Of a stretch of DNA of 44,351 bases, positions 38,061 through 44,351 are shown in pieces. The position numbers were made by a program, and so were the translations under genes. This DNA comes from Actinokineospora pegani (lineage in GTDB: Bacteria > Actinomycetota > Actinomycetes > Mycobacteriales > Pseudonocardiaceae), in NCBI RefSeq assembly GCF_009745975.1, contig NZ_WHOL01000063.1:1-44351 (forward strand). The letters run 5' to 3'. Under the pieces are notes generated by a model. The model saw only the letters and a list, made by a program, of their open reading frames with translations, was not told the DNA's origin and searched no databases. The number at the start of each line of letters is the position of its first letter. Within the stretch, counting starts at the first letter, position 1.

Positions 38061-39701
38061 ATGACCGCGACCGAACCCGCGCGCCGGACCGATTCCCGTC
38101 GGACCCACGAGGTGGCGAACCAGGTGCCGCCGCTGCCCGGCTTCGACCCCCTGGCGTGCGACCCGGCACTGGCGACGGCGGTCCGCGCGTTCGGCTCCGA
38201 TGGCGTGCTGGGGTCGCTGTCGGCGCTGGCGGTGGAGGCCGGTTCGGAGACCGCGCGCGAGCACGGGCGGCTGGCCAACGAGAACCCGCCGGTGCTGCGC
38301 ACGCACGACCGGTACGGCAACCGGGTCGACGAGGTCGACTTCCACCCCTCCTGGCACTGGCTGCTGGGCCGCGCGGTCGACCACGGCCTGCACGCCGCCC
38401 CCTGGGCCCCCGGCGCCGACTCGCACGCGCACCTGCGCCGGGCCGCGGCGTTCACCCTGTGGTCGCAGGTCGAGGCGGGCCACGGCTGCCCGATCTCGAT
38501 GACCTACGCGGCGATCCCCGCGCTGCGGCACAACCCCGAGGTCGCGTCCTGGTACGAGCCGGGGCTGCTCAGCGGCGTCTACGACTTCGGCCTGCGCGAC
38601 CCGCGGGCCAAGGCCGGGCTGCTCGCGGGCATGTCGATGACGGAGAAGCAGGGCGGCTCCGACGTGCGCGCCAACACCACCACCGCCACCCCGCTGGCCG
38701 ACGGCAGCTACGCCCTCGTCGGCCACAAGTGGTTCACCAGCGCGCCGATGAACGACCTGTTCCTCACCCTCGCCCAGGCCCCCGGCGGCCTGACCTGCTT
38801 CGCGCTGCCCAGGGTCCTGCCGGACGGGACCCGCAACCCGATCCGCCTGCAGCGGCTCAAGGACAAGCTGGGCAACAAGTCCAACGCCTCCGCGGAGATC
38901 GAGTACCACGACGCGATCGGCTGGCGCCTGGGCGAGGAGGGCCGCGGCGTGCGCACCATCATCGAGATGGTCACCATGACCCGGCTCGACTGCGTGCTCG
39001 GGTCGACCGCGAGCATCCGCGCGGCGCTGTCGGAGGCCGCGCACCACGCCGCGCACCGCCACGCCTTCGGCGCCCGGCTGGTCGACCAGCCCGCGATGAC
39101 CGCGGTCCTGGCCGACCTGGCGGTGGAGTCGGCCGCGGCGTCGGTGCTGGCGATGCGGCTGGCCGCCGAGGTCGACGCGGGCGCCGGGCCGCTGCTGCGG
39201 ATCGCGCTGCCCGCGGCGAAGTTCTTCGTCTGCAAGCGGGCCCCGGTCCTGGTCGGCGAGGCCCTGGAGTGCCTGGGCGGCAACGGCTACGTCGAGGAGT
39301 CGGGCCTGCCCCGGCTCTACCGGGAGGCGCCGCTGCTGTCGATCTGGGAGGGATCGGGCAACGTCACCGCGCTGGACGTGCTGCGCGCGGTGGCCAAGGA
39401 GCCCGACAGCGTCCAGGCCCTCGTCGACGAACTGGCCACGACCGCGGGCGCCGACCCCCGGCTGGACGCCGCGGTGGCCCAGCTCCGGGCGGAGGTCGCC
39501 GATGCCGAGCCCGCGCGGGCCAGGCGGGTGGCCGAGCTGATCGCGCTGTGCCTGCAGGGCAGCCTGCTGCTGCGCCACCTGCCCGAGGTGGCCGAGGTGT
39601 TCCTGGCCAGCAGGCTCGGGGCGGTCTCGCACGTGCTCGGGGTGCTGCCGCGCGGGCTGGACGTGCGCGGCCTCGTCGACTCGGTGACACCGCGCGGCTG
39701 A
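38061..39701 (+). CDS. AidB-like acyl-CoA dehydrogenase family flavoprotein
   Basis: A 546-residue FAD protein of the AidB branch of the acyl-CoA dehydrogenases. Landmarks are MTYAAIPAL, the flavin-site SMTEKQGGSDVRANTT, HKWFTSAPM, KDKLGNKSNASAEIEY and the C-terminal LYREAPLLSIWEGSGNV with the expected Glu. AidB proteins are linked to alkylation damage and DNA/flavin binding, though their substrate is unsettled. The start ATG 38061 lies 6 nt after TACCAT. Length matches the E. coli member (about 540 residues). It is divergent from the transglycosylase gene. Confidence 0.9.
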   Translation: MTATEPARRTDSRRTHEVANQVPPLPGFDPLACDPALATAVRAFGSDGVLGSLSALAVEAGSETAREHGRLANENPPVLRTHDRYGNRVDEVDFHPSWHWLLGRAVDHGLHAAPWAPGADSHAHLRRAAAFTLWSQVEAGHGCPISMTYAAIPALRHNPEVASWYEPGLLSGVYDFGLRDPRAKAGLLAGMSMTEKQGGSDVRANTTTATPLADGSYALVGHKWFTSAPMNDLFLTLAQAPGGLTCFALPRVLPDGTRNPIRLQRLKDKLGNKSNASAEIEYHDAIGWRLGEEGRGVRTIIEMVTMTRLDCVLGSTASIRAALSEAAHHAAHRHAFGARLVDQPAMTAVLADLAVESAAASVLAMRLAAEVDAGAGPLLRIALPAAKFFVCKRAPVLVGEALECLGGNGYVEESGLPRLYREAPLLSIWEGSGNVTALDVLRAVAKEPDSVQALVDELATTAGADPRLDAAVAQLRAEVADAEPARARRVAELIALCLQGSLLLRHLPEVAEVFLASRLGAVSHVLGVLPRGLDVRGLVDSVTPRG

Positions 39702-40067
39702 TAGACCGGCCGGTTCAACTTCCACCTGATTGACTGATCGACCGCGAGGAGTTGGGTTCCCGCGCGTACCTGACACGGATGGGGTAAGAGGCTGTACCTG
39801 GTGTCATCACGCTGGGTATCGAACAGTTTCTAGTGAAGCCTGGGCGGGTCATATGCCTCTTGACCTGCGCATCTTCGCTAGCGAAACAGTTTCGTCCGTC
39901 AGCTTCGTGAATGGTTGACAAGTTGTTCCGTGCGCTTGTGCCTGCTTCTTGTTTGCGCTTACTCTGGCCAGGTCGGTTAACCGGAGCATTTCCGCAGCCG
40001 CATTCACGAGTCCAGCGCATCGCGCGATTCGGTCTCGTATCAGTGTCGATGCCGAGAAAGGAAGACC
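39702..40067 (+). other. Intergenic region upstream of the DUF6801-like gene
   Basis: No gene is seen in 366 bp, the least GC-rich stretch of the window. A 12-bp palindrome TTCGCTAGCGAA lies at 39874-39885. TTGACA at 39915-39920 is an unusually good -35, but no good -10 stands 17 bp on; an alternative -10 is TACTCT at 39960-39965 with TTGTGC 18 bp upstream. Shine-Dalgarno AAGGAAG precedes GTG 40068. Confidence 0.5.
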
Positions 40068-41318
40068 GTGAGTCCTCGCAAGGTTTCCCGGAAGCTGTCG
40101 GCCGCCATCGCGGCGACTGGCGCGGCGGGCTTGGTGGCTGCTGGGTTGGTGCTCGGCTCGGGCACCAGTGGCGCCGTGCCCGTGTCGCTGAGCCTCACCT
40201 ACACCTGCCCGTTCCCGCTCATCGGCAACCAGCAGGTGGCCGCCACCATCAACGCCGACCTGCCCGAGTCCGTGGCGGTGGGCGAGGAGACCGGCCCGAT
40301 CGCCATCCAGGCCGTCGCCACCGTCCCCGAGACCGCCACCCAGGGCCTGAACCTGGTGGGCGCGAAGAACATCGAGGGCACCGGCGAGGCCCAGGCGGCC
40401 GTTGCCGCCCCCGGTGCCGCCGTGGACGTCAGCGTGCCGGTGACCGTCGAGAAGACGGCCATCCCCGCCTCGGGCTCGTTCACCGTCAACGCCTCGGGTC
40501 AGGCGCCGTCGATCACCTTCCCCCAGCCGGGCACCGCCACGATCGACGTGGGCGACCTCGGCCTGACCCTCACCCCGACCAACGCGTCGGGCGGCGAGAC
40601 CGGCCTGGGCACCTTCGACTCGGCCTGCGTCCTCGACCCGGGCCAGGACACCACCCTGCACACCCTCGAGGTCACCGGGGGCGTCAGCGGCCAGCACGAC
40701 GGGCACCCGCACCCGGAGCCCACCACCCCGCCGACCTCGACGCAGCCGCCTGCCCCGACCACCCCGCCGACCACGACGCAGCCGCCCGCCCCGACCCTGC
40801 CCCCCGGCGGTGGCACGGTGGACGTGGACTTCGGCATCACCGGCTCGTCGACCCTGCCCCGCCTCGGCGGCACGGTCCAGCTCGTCGGCGGCGTGAGCGC
40901 CACGGCCAACCTGGACAACGGGACCTACACCGGCTCGATGACCCTGGAGAAGACCAAGGGCGACTTCCTGATCGTGGGCGCCCTGCCCGCCACGGCCGAG
41001 ATCGACTTCGAGCCGGTCGGCGACATCACCGGCAAGATCACCGACGGCGCGGTGGCCTTCAACACCAAGCTGTACGTCAAGCTCACCAACGTCAGCGTCT
41101 TCGGGCTGCCGATCTACTTCGGCGACACCTGCAAGACCCAGGAGCCCGCCGACATCAACCTCGCCTCCTCGGGTGCCTTCGACCCGGTCGCAGGCGGCCA
41201 GGTGACCGGCAAGTACAGCCTCACCCGGGCTGACGGCTGCGGCCCGCTGAACGACTTCATCGGCCCGTTCGTCTTCAGCCAGAACAACAGCGTGGACATC
41301 ACCCTGTCCGGCAAGTGA
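40068..41318 (+). CDS. Secreted two-domain protein, DUF6801-like
   Basis: A 416-residue exported protein. The signal peptide (about 1-37) ends near SGAVP. The first mature domain (about 38-205) opens with SLSLTYTCPFPLIGNQQV, which resembles DUF6801 sequences of Pseudonocardiales from memory. A repetitive linker (about 215-245) rich in PPTTTQPPAP separates it from a second beta-rich domain (about 246-416). Four or more Cys residues in each half may form disulfides. GTG 40068 follows AAGGAAG. It is a secreted surface or matrix protein; function unknown. The following double hairpin ends the unit. Confidence 0.65.
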   Translation: MSPRKVSRKLSAAIAATGAAGLVAAGLVLGSGTSGAVPVSLSLTYTCPFPLIGNQQVAATINADLPESVAVGEETGPIAIQAVATVPETATQGLNLVGAKNIEGTGEAQAAVAAPGAAVDVSVPVTVEKTAIPASGSFTVNASGQAPSITFPQPGTATIDVGDLGLTLTPTNASGGETGLGTFDSACVLDPGQDTTLHTLEVTGGVSGQHDGHPHPEPTTPPTSTQPPAPTTPPTTTQPPAPTLPPGGGTVDVDFGITGSSTLPRLGGTVQLVGGVSATANLDNGTYTGSMTLEKTKGDFLIVGALPATAEIDFEPVGDITGKITDGAVAFNTKLYVKLTNVSVFGLPIYFGDTCKTQEPADINLASSGAFDPVAGGQVTGKYSLTRADGCGPLNDFIGPFVFSQNNSVDITLSGK

Positions 41319-41377
41319 CCGGCCGGGGGCGCCAGGGCCCCCAGCCACGAGCGAACCGGCTTGAGTGAGCCACTGGG

Positions 41378-41408
41378 CAGCCCCCGCGGTCGACGACCGC
41401 GGGGGCTG
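41378..41408 (+). terminator. Terminator hairpin after the DUF6801-like gene
   Basis: A 15-bp stem (41378-41392 with 41394-41408) is nearly perfect. A smaller GGGGGC/GCCCCC hairpin (41325-41330 with 41337-41342) lies closer to the stop codon. Confidence 0.75.
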
Positions 41409-41496
41409 TCGGTCTCATCGGGACTGTCACAGGCGCACGATGGAGAATTTCCCCGTTCGTCGCCGTGCCGTGGCCGGCGCCGAAGATCGTTGGGCC

Positions 41497-41502
41497 TATG
41501 GT
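41497..41502 (+). promoter_or_regulatory. -10 hexamer of ppx (TATGGT), leaderless start
   Basis: TATGGT ends 6 nt before ATG 41509. Confidence 0.55.
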
Positions 41503-41508
41503 GGCCCC

Positions 41509-42453
41509 ATGAGCAGGGTGGCCGCCATCGACTGCGGGACTAACTCGATCCGCTTGCTGGTCGCCGACGTCGTCGACGGCCGGATCGCCCGCGACGTCCA
41601 CCGGGAGATGCGCGTCGTCCGGCTCGGCGAGGGCGTGGACGCCACCGGCCGGATCAGCGAGGCCGCCCTGGCGCGCACCGAGGCCGCCCTGGTCGACTAC
41701 GTGGCCGTCCTGCGCCGCAAAGGCGTGGAAAAGGCGCGAATGGTGGCCACTTCCGCGATGCGCGACGCGCGGAACAAAGAGGACTTCTTCGCGATGACCG
41801 AGCGGCTGCTCGGATTTCCCGCGGAAGTGATCTCCGGCGACGAGGAAGCGCGGTTGTCGTTCACCGGGGCCGTCGGCGACCTCGACCCCGACGACGGGCC
41901 CTTCCTGGTGACCGACATCGGCGGCGGCTCGACCGAGGTCGTCCTGGGCACCTGGGACGGCACCGCGGCCGTCGTGCTCGCCGCCCGCTCCACCGACATC
42001 GGCTGCGTCCGGCTGACCGAGCGCGCCCTGCCCGCCGACCCGCCCACCCCCGAGCAGGTCGCCGAGGCCCGCCGGATCGCCGACGAGGTGCTCGCCGAGG
42101 CCTTCCAGGCCGTGCCCGTGGCGAGCGCGCGCACCTGGGTCGGGGTGGCGGGCACCGTCACCACGATCGCCGCGGTGGCGCTCGACCTGGGCGAATACGA
42201 TCCGGCGGCGATCCACCTCACCGAACTGCGTCCGGCGGAGCTGGCGGAGACCACCGCGCGGCTCATCGCCGCCGACCGCGCGACCCGGGCCGCGATCCCG
42301 GTGATGCACCCCGGCCGGGTCGACGTGATCGGCGGTGGGTCGGTCGTCGTCGACGCCCTGGCCCAGCAGGTCTTCACCGGTTCGGCGGTACCCGCACTGA
42401 TCGTCAGCGAGCACGACATCCTCGACGGTGTCGCGCTGTCACTGGCCTCGTGA
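41509..42453 (+). CDS. ppx: Exopolyphosphatase / pppGpp phosphohydrolase-type Ppx
   Basis: A 314-residue member of the ASKHA-fold Ppx/GppA family, hydrolysing polyphosphate or pppGpp. The phosphate-1 motif AIDCGTNSIRLLV (about 6-18), GDEEARLSFTGAV and phosphate-2 motif VTDIGGGSTEVVLG (about 135-148) are present, as is GVAGTVTTIAAVAL. The protein is the short actinobacterial single-domain form (the E. coli protein adds a C-terminal half). ATG 41509 follows TATGGT by 6 nt. In mycobacteria it directly follows the DUF501 gene; here 5 kb separate them. Confidence 0.95.
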   Translation: MSRVAAIDCGTNSIRLLVADVVDGRIARDVHREMRVVRLGEGVDATGRISEAALARTEAALVDYVAVLRRKGVEKARMVATSAMRDARNKEDFFAMTERLLGFPAEVISGDEEARLSFTGAVGDLDPDDGPFLVTDIGGGSTEVVLGTWDGTAAVVLAARSTDIGCVRLTERALPADPPTPEQVAEARRIADEVLAEAFQAVPVASARTWVGVAGTVTTIAAVALDLGEYDPAAIHLTELRPAELAETTARLIAADRATRAAIPVMHPGRVDVIGGGSVVVDALAQQVFTGSAVPALIVSEHDILDGVALSLAS

Positions 42454-42470
42454 GCGTCGGTGTTGACCCC

Positions 42471-42571
42471 CCGAACGGGTTCACCCAATTGGGCCATCAA
42501 GTCCAGATTGTTCTCGGCATAATGCCGGTTCTATGACCGCTCTGGCGCAGGCATATTTCCTCCGAACGGGT
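42471..42571 (+). promoter_or_regulatory. Putative regulatory sites upstream of oppA-like gene
   Basis: The 10-mer CCGAACGGGT occurs twice (42471-42480 and 42562-42571). Between them CGGCAT-A-ATGCCG (42515-42527) is a perfect palindrome. These are the only notable motifs in the 238-bp gap before the transporter gene. The gap has no other gene. The oppA Shine-Dalgarno is GGAAGGGG at 42680-42687. Confidence 0.4.
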
Positions 42572-42691
42572 GAGTAATCGGTGATTGTGACGCGTTCGTG
42601 ACGTGTGTTGTGCTCGCCTGATTCACAGCAGCGGTTAACTTCCAGTCACTTTGGCGCGGGTTCTTGGCGCGCCCAGTTTGGAAGGGGTTCC

Positions 42692-44335
42692 ATGCGCAAA
42701 CCACGCTGGATCGCGGCATCGTCGATGTCGCTCGCACTCGCGCTCACGATCGCGGGGTGTGGCGGGGGTAGCAGCGACGACAGTGGCGCGGCCGCCAACG
42801 CGGACGGCGCGCTGTCGATCTTCGGTACCGAACCGGAGAACCCGCTGATCCCCGGCACCACCACCGAGGCGGGCGGCAGCAAGGTCATCAAGGCCATGTG
42901 GACCGGCCTGACCAGCTACGACCCGGTCACCAGCGAGTCGAAGAACGCGATGGCCGAGTCCATCGACACCGACGACTCCAAGGTCTACAAGATCAAGATC
43001 AAGCAGGGCTGGAAGTTCCACGACGGCACCGAGGTCAAGGCGAAGAACTACGTCGACGCCTGGAACTTCACCGCCTACAGCCCCAACGGGCAGCAGGCCG
43101 CCAGCTTCTTCGAGCAGGTGGAGGGCTACCAGGACGTCAACACCGCCGACCCGGACGGCCCCGACGGGCCGCAGCAGGCCCCGGAGCCGGCGGCGAAGAC
43201 CATGTCCGGCCTGAAGGTGATCGACGACTACAACTTCGAGGTCACCCTCGCCGAGCCGTTCTCGGTCTTCCAGGAGAAGTTCGGCTACAACCCGTTCTTC
43301 CCGCTGCCGGACTCGTTCTTCACCGACCAGGCGGCGTTCGAGAAGAACCCCATCGGCAACGGCCCGTTCAAGTTCGTCTCGCGCCAGCCCAACACCAACA
43401 TCGTGCTGGTCCGCAACGACGACTACACGGGCCCGGACAAGCCGAAGTTCAAGGACCTCACGATCCGCATGTTCGAGGGCGCCGAGGCGGGCTACGCCGC
43501 GGTGAACTCCAACGAGCTGGACTTCCTGGACACCGTGCCGCCGTCGTCGCTGGCGGGCGCGGCCTACCAGTCGGACTTCCCCGACCGCAACGGGTCCACC
43601 CCGTACATGGGCAACCAGACGCTGGCCTTCCCGCTGTACCAGCCGCAGTACCAGAACGTCGACCTGCGCAAGGCCATCTCGCTGGCCATCAACCGCCAGG
43701 AGATCTCGGAGAAGATCTTCGAGGGCACCCGCCTGCCCGCCGACGGCTGGGTCAACCCGGCGGTCCCCGGCTACGTCAAGGGCCAGTGCGGCGACCTGTG
43801 CGAGTACAACCCGGAGCGGGCCAAGGAGTTCCTGGCCAAGTCCGGCTTCACCGGGGCGATCACGCTGTCGACCAACGCCGACGGCGGCCACAAGGAGTGG
43901 ATGACCGCGGTCTGCAACAGCGTCAAGAACGCCCTCGGCATCGAGTGCACCTACGAGCCGATCCCGACCTTCGGCGAGACCCGCCAGAAGATCAGCAACC
44001 AGCAGATGAACGCCATCTCCCGCGCGGGTTGGATCGCTGACTACCCGTCGATCGAGAACTTCCTGAACCCGCTCTACCGCTCCAACGCCTCGTCCAACGA
44101 CAGCACCTACTCGAACCCCGCGTTCGACGCGCTGCTGGCCAGGGCCGACGCGGCGCCGTCGGTCGACGAGGCCGACAAGCTGTACCAGGAGGCCGAGCGC
44201 ATGCTGGCCGTGGACATGCCCGTCATCCCGCTGTGGAACCAGACCGCGCAGTACGTCTGGTCCGAGCGCCTGGGTAACGTGCGAATGGGCTCCGACCGCG
44301 AGCTCGACCTGTCCACAGTCACTGTCAACGGCTAA
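42692..44335 (+). CDS. Oligopeptide-type ABC substrate-binding lipoprotein (OppA/DppA family)
   Basis: A 547-residue lipoprotein. Signal MRKPRWIAASSMSLAL is followed by lipobox TIAGC. The mature chain has the SBP family 5 pattern: EPENPLIPGTTTEAGGSK, YKIKIKQGWKFHDGTEVKAKNYVDAW, NGPFKFVSRQPNTNIVLVRNDDYTG, DLRKAISLAINRQEI and NVRMGSDRELDLS at the end. It delivers peptides or nickel-like solutes to a family-5 permease. ATG 42692 is supported by GGAAGGGG 4 nt upstream. The protein is complete and the window ends 16 bp after its stop. Permease genes are expected beyond the right edge but are not visible here. Confidence 0.95.
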   Translation: MRKPRWIAASSMSLALALTIAGCGGGSSDDSGAAANADGALSIFGTEPENPLIPGTTTEAGGSKVIKAMWTGLTSYDPVTSESKNAMAESIDTDDSKVYKIKIKQGWKFHDGTEVKAKNYVDAWNFTAYSPNGQQAASFFEQVEGYQDVNTADPDGPDGPQQAPEPAAKTMSGLKVIDDYNFEVTLAEPFSVFQEKFGYNPFFPLPDSFFTDQAAFEKNPIGNGPFKFVSRQPNTNIVLVRNDDYTGPDKPKFKDLTIRMFEGAEAGYAAVNSNELDFLDTVPPSSLAGAAYQSDFPDRNGSTPYMGNQTLAFPLYQPQYQNVDLRKAISLAINRQEISEKIFEGTRLPADGWVNPAVPGYVKGQCGDLCEYNPERAKEFLAKSGFTGAITLSTNADGGHKEWMTAVCNSVKNALGIECTYEPIPTFGETRQKISNQQMNAISRAGWIADYPSIENFLNPLYRSNASSNDSTYSNPAFDALLARADAAPSVDEADKLYQEAERMLAVDMPVIPLWNQTAQYVWSERLGNVRMGSDRELDLSTVTVNG

Positions 44336-44351
44336 GACGCACTGAGCGGAC

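Noticed and set aside
39730-39918. A 62-codon plus-strand frame before the DUF6801-like gene
   Set aside because: No ribosome binding site or similarity; the region is promoter-like with TTGACA and a palindrome.

Overview
The window is about 44 kb of very GC-rich chromosomal DNA with GTG/ATG starts, an uninterrupted gene order and no sign of plasmid or phage. Gene content and order (rsmA, ispE, fatty-acyl-AMP ligase, pth, rplY, prs, glmU, tetR, mfd, mazG, secreted transglycosylase, eno, ftsB-like, DUF501, ppx) match, from memory, the conserved mycobacterial rsmA-to-ppx block. The added genes (EspG cassette, tricorn-type protease, DivIVA-repeat proteins, secreted Pro/Thr-rich proteins) point to a Pseudonocardiales-type actinomycete. 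Genus is not determinable by eye.

Layout. 1-1.0 kb: a 32-bp tandem repeat abuts the rsmA promoter. 1.0-2.5 kb: a SAM-type riboswitch, a 27-codon Cys-containing leader ORF and an orphan, motif-degenerate MetN-like ATPase. 2.5-7.0 kb: ispE, an ABC-F ATPase and a fatty-acyl-AMP ligase. 7.0-9.0 kb (minus): two adjacent proteins built from DivIVA-type repeats. 9.0-13.1 kb (minus): pth, rplY, prs and glmU, the last preceded by a strikingly structured leader. 13.3-15.2 kb (minus): a GGDEF protein directly behind tRNA-Gln(TTG). 15.5-20 kb: acyl-CoA desaturase with TetR regulator, a crotonase, a PQQ-type sugar dehydrogenase lipoprotein and an HD hydrolase. 20.2-28.3 kb: mfd, a three-gene type VII secretion substrate/chaperone cassette, a SurA-like lipoprotein and mazG. 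28.6-36.5 kb: tricorn-like protease, methyltransferase, transglycosylase, TPR protein, eno, FtsB-like protein and DUF501. 36.6-44.3 kb: a second transglycosylase, AidB-like acyl-CoA dehydrogenase, a secreted DUF6801-like protein, ppx and an oligopeptide-binding lipoprotein that probably begins a transporter operon running off the right edge.

Functionally the block is mostly housekeeping: translation (rsmA, pth, rplY), precursor supply (ispE, prs, glmU), glycolysis (eno), repair and nucleotide clean-up (mfd, mazG, ppx), and wall or division proteins. Accessory material is threaded between these genes. Many transcription units look leaderless: a TANNNT hexamer lies 6 or 7 nt before the start codon of ten genes.

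Most worth a second look: (1) the riboswitch/leader-ORF/degenerate MetN unit; (2) the multibranched RNA leader of glmU, whose G-U pairs favour RNA of the glmU sense; (3) a 185-bp palindromic dispersed repeat present twice; (4) the DivIVA-repeat gene pair, which carries a near-identical 83-bp internal duplication.
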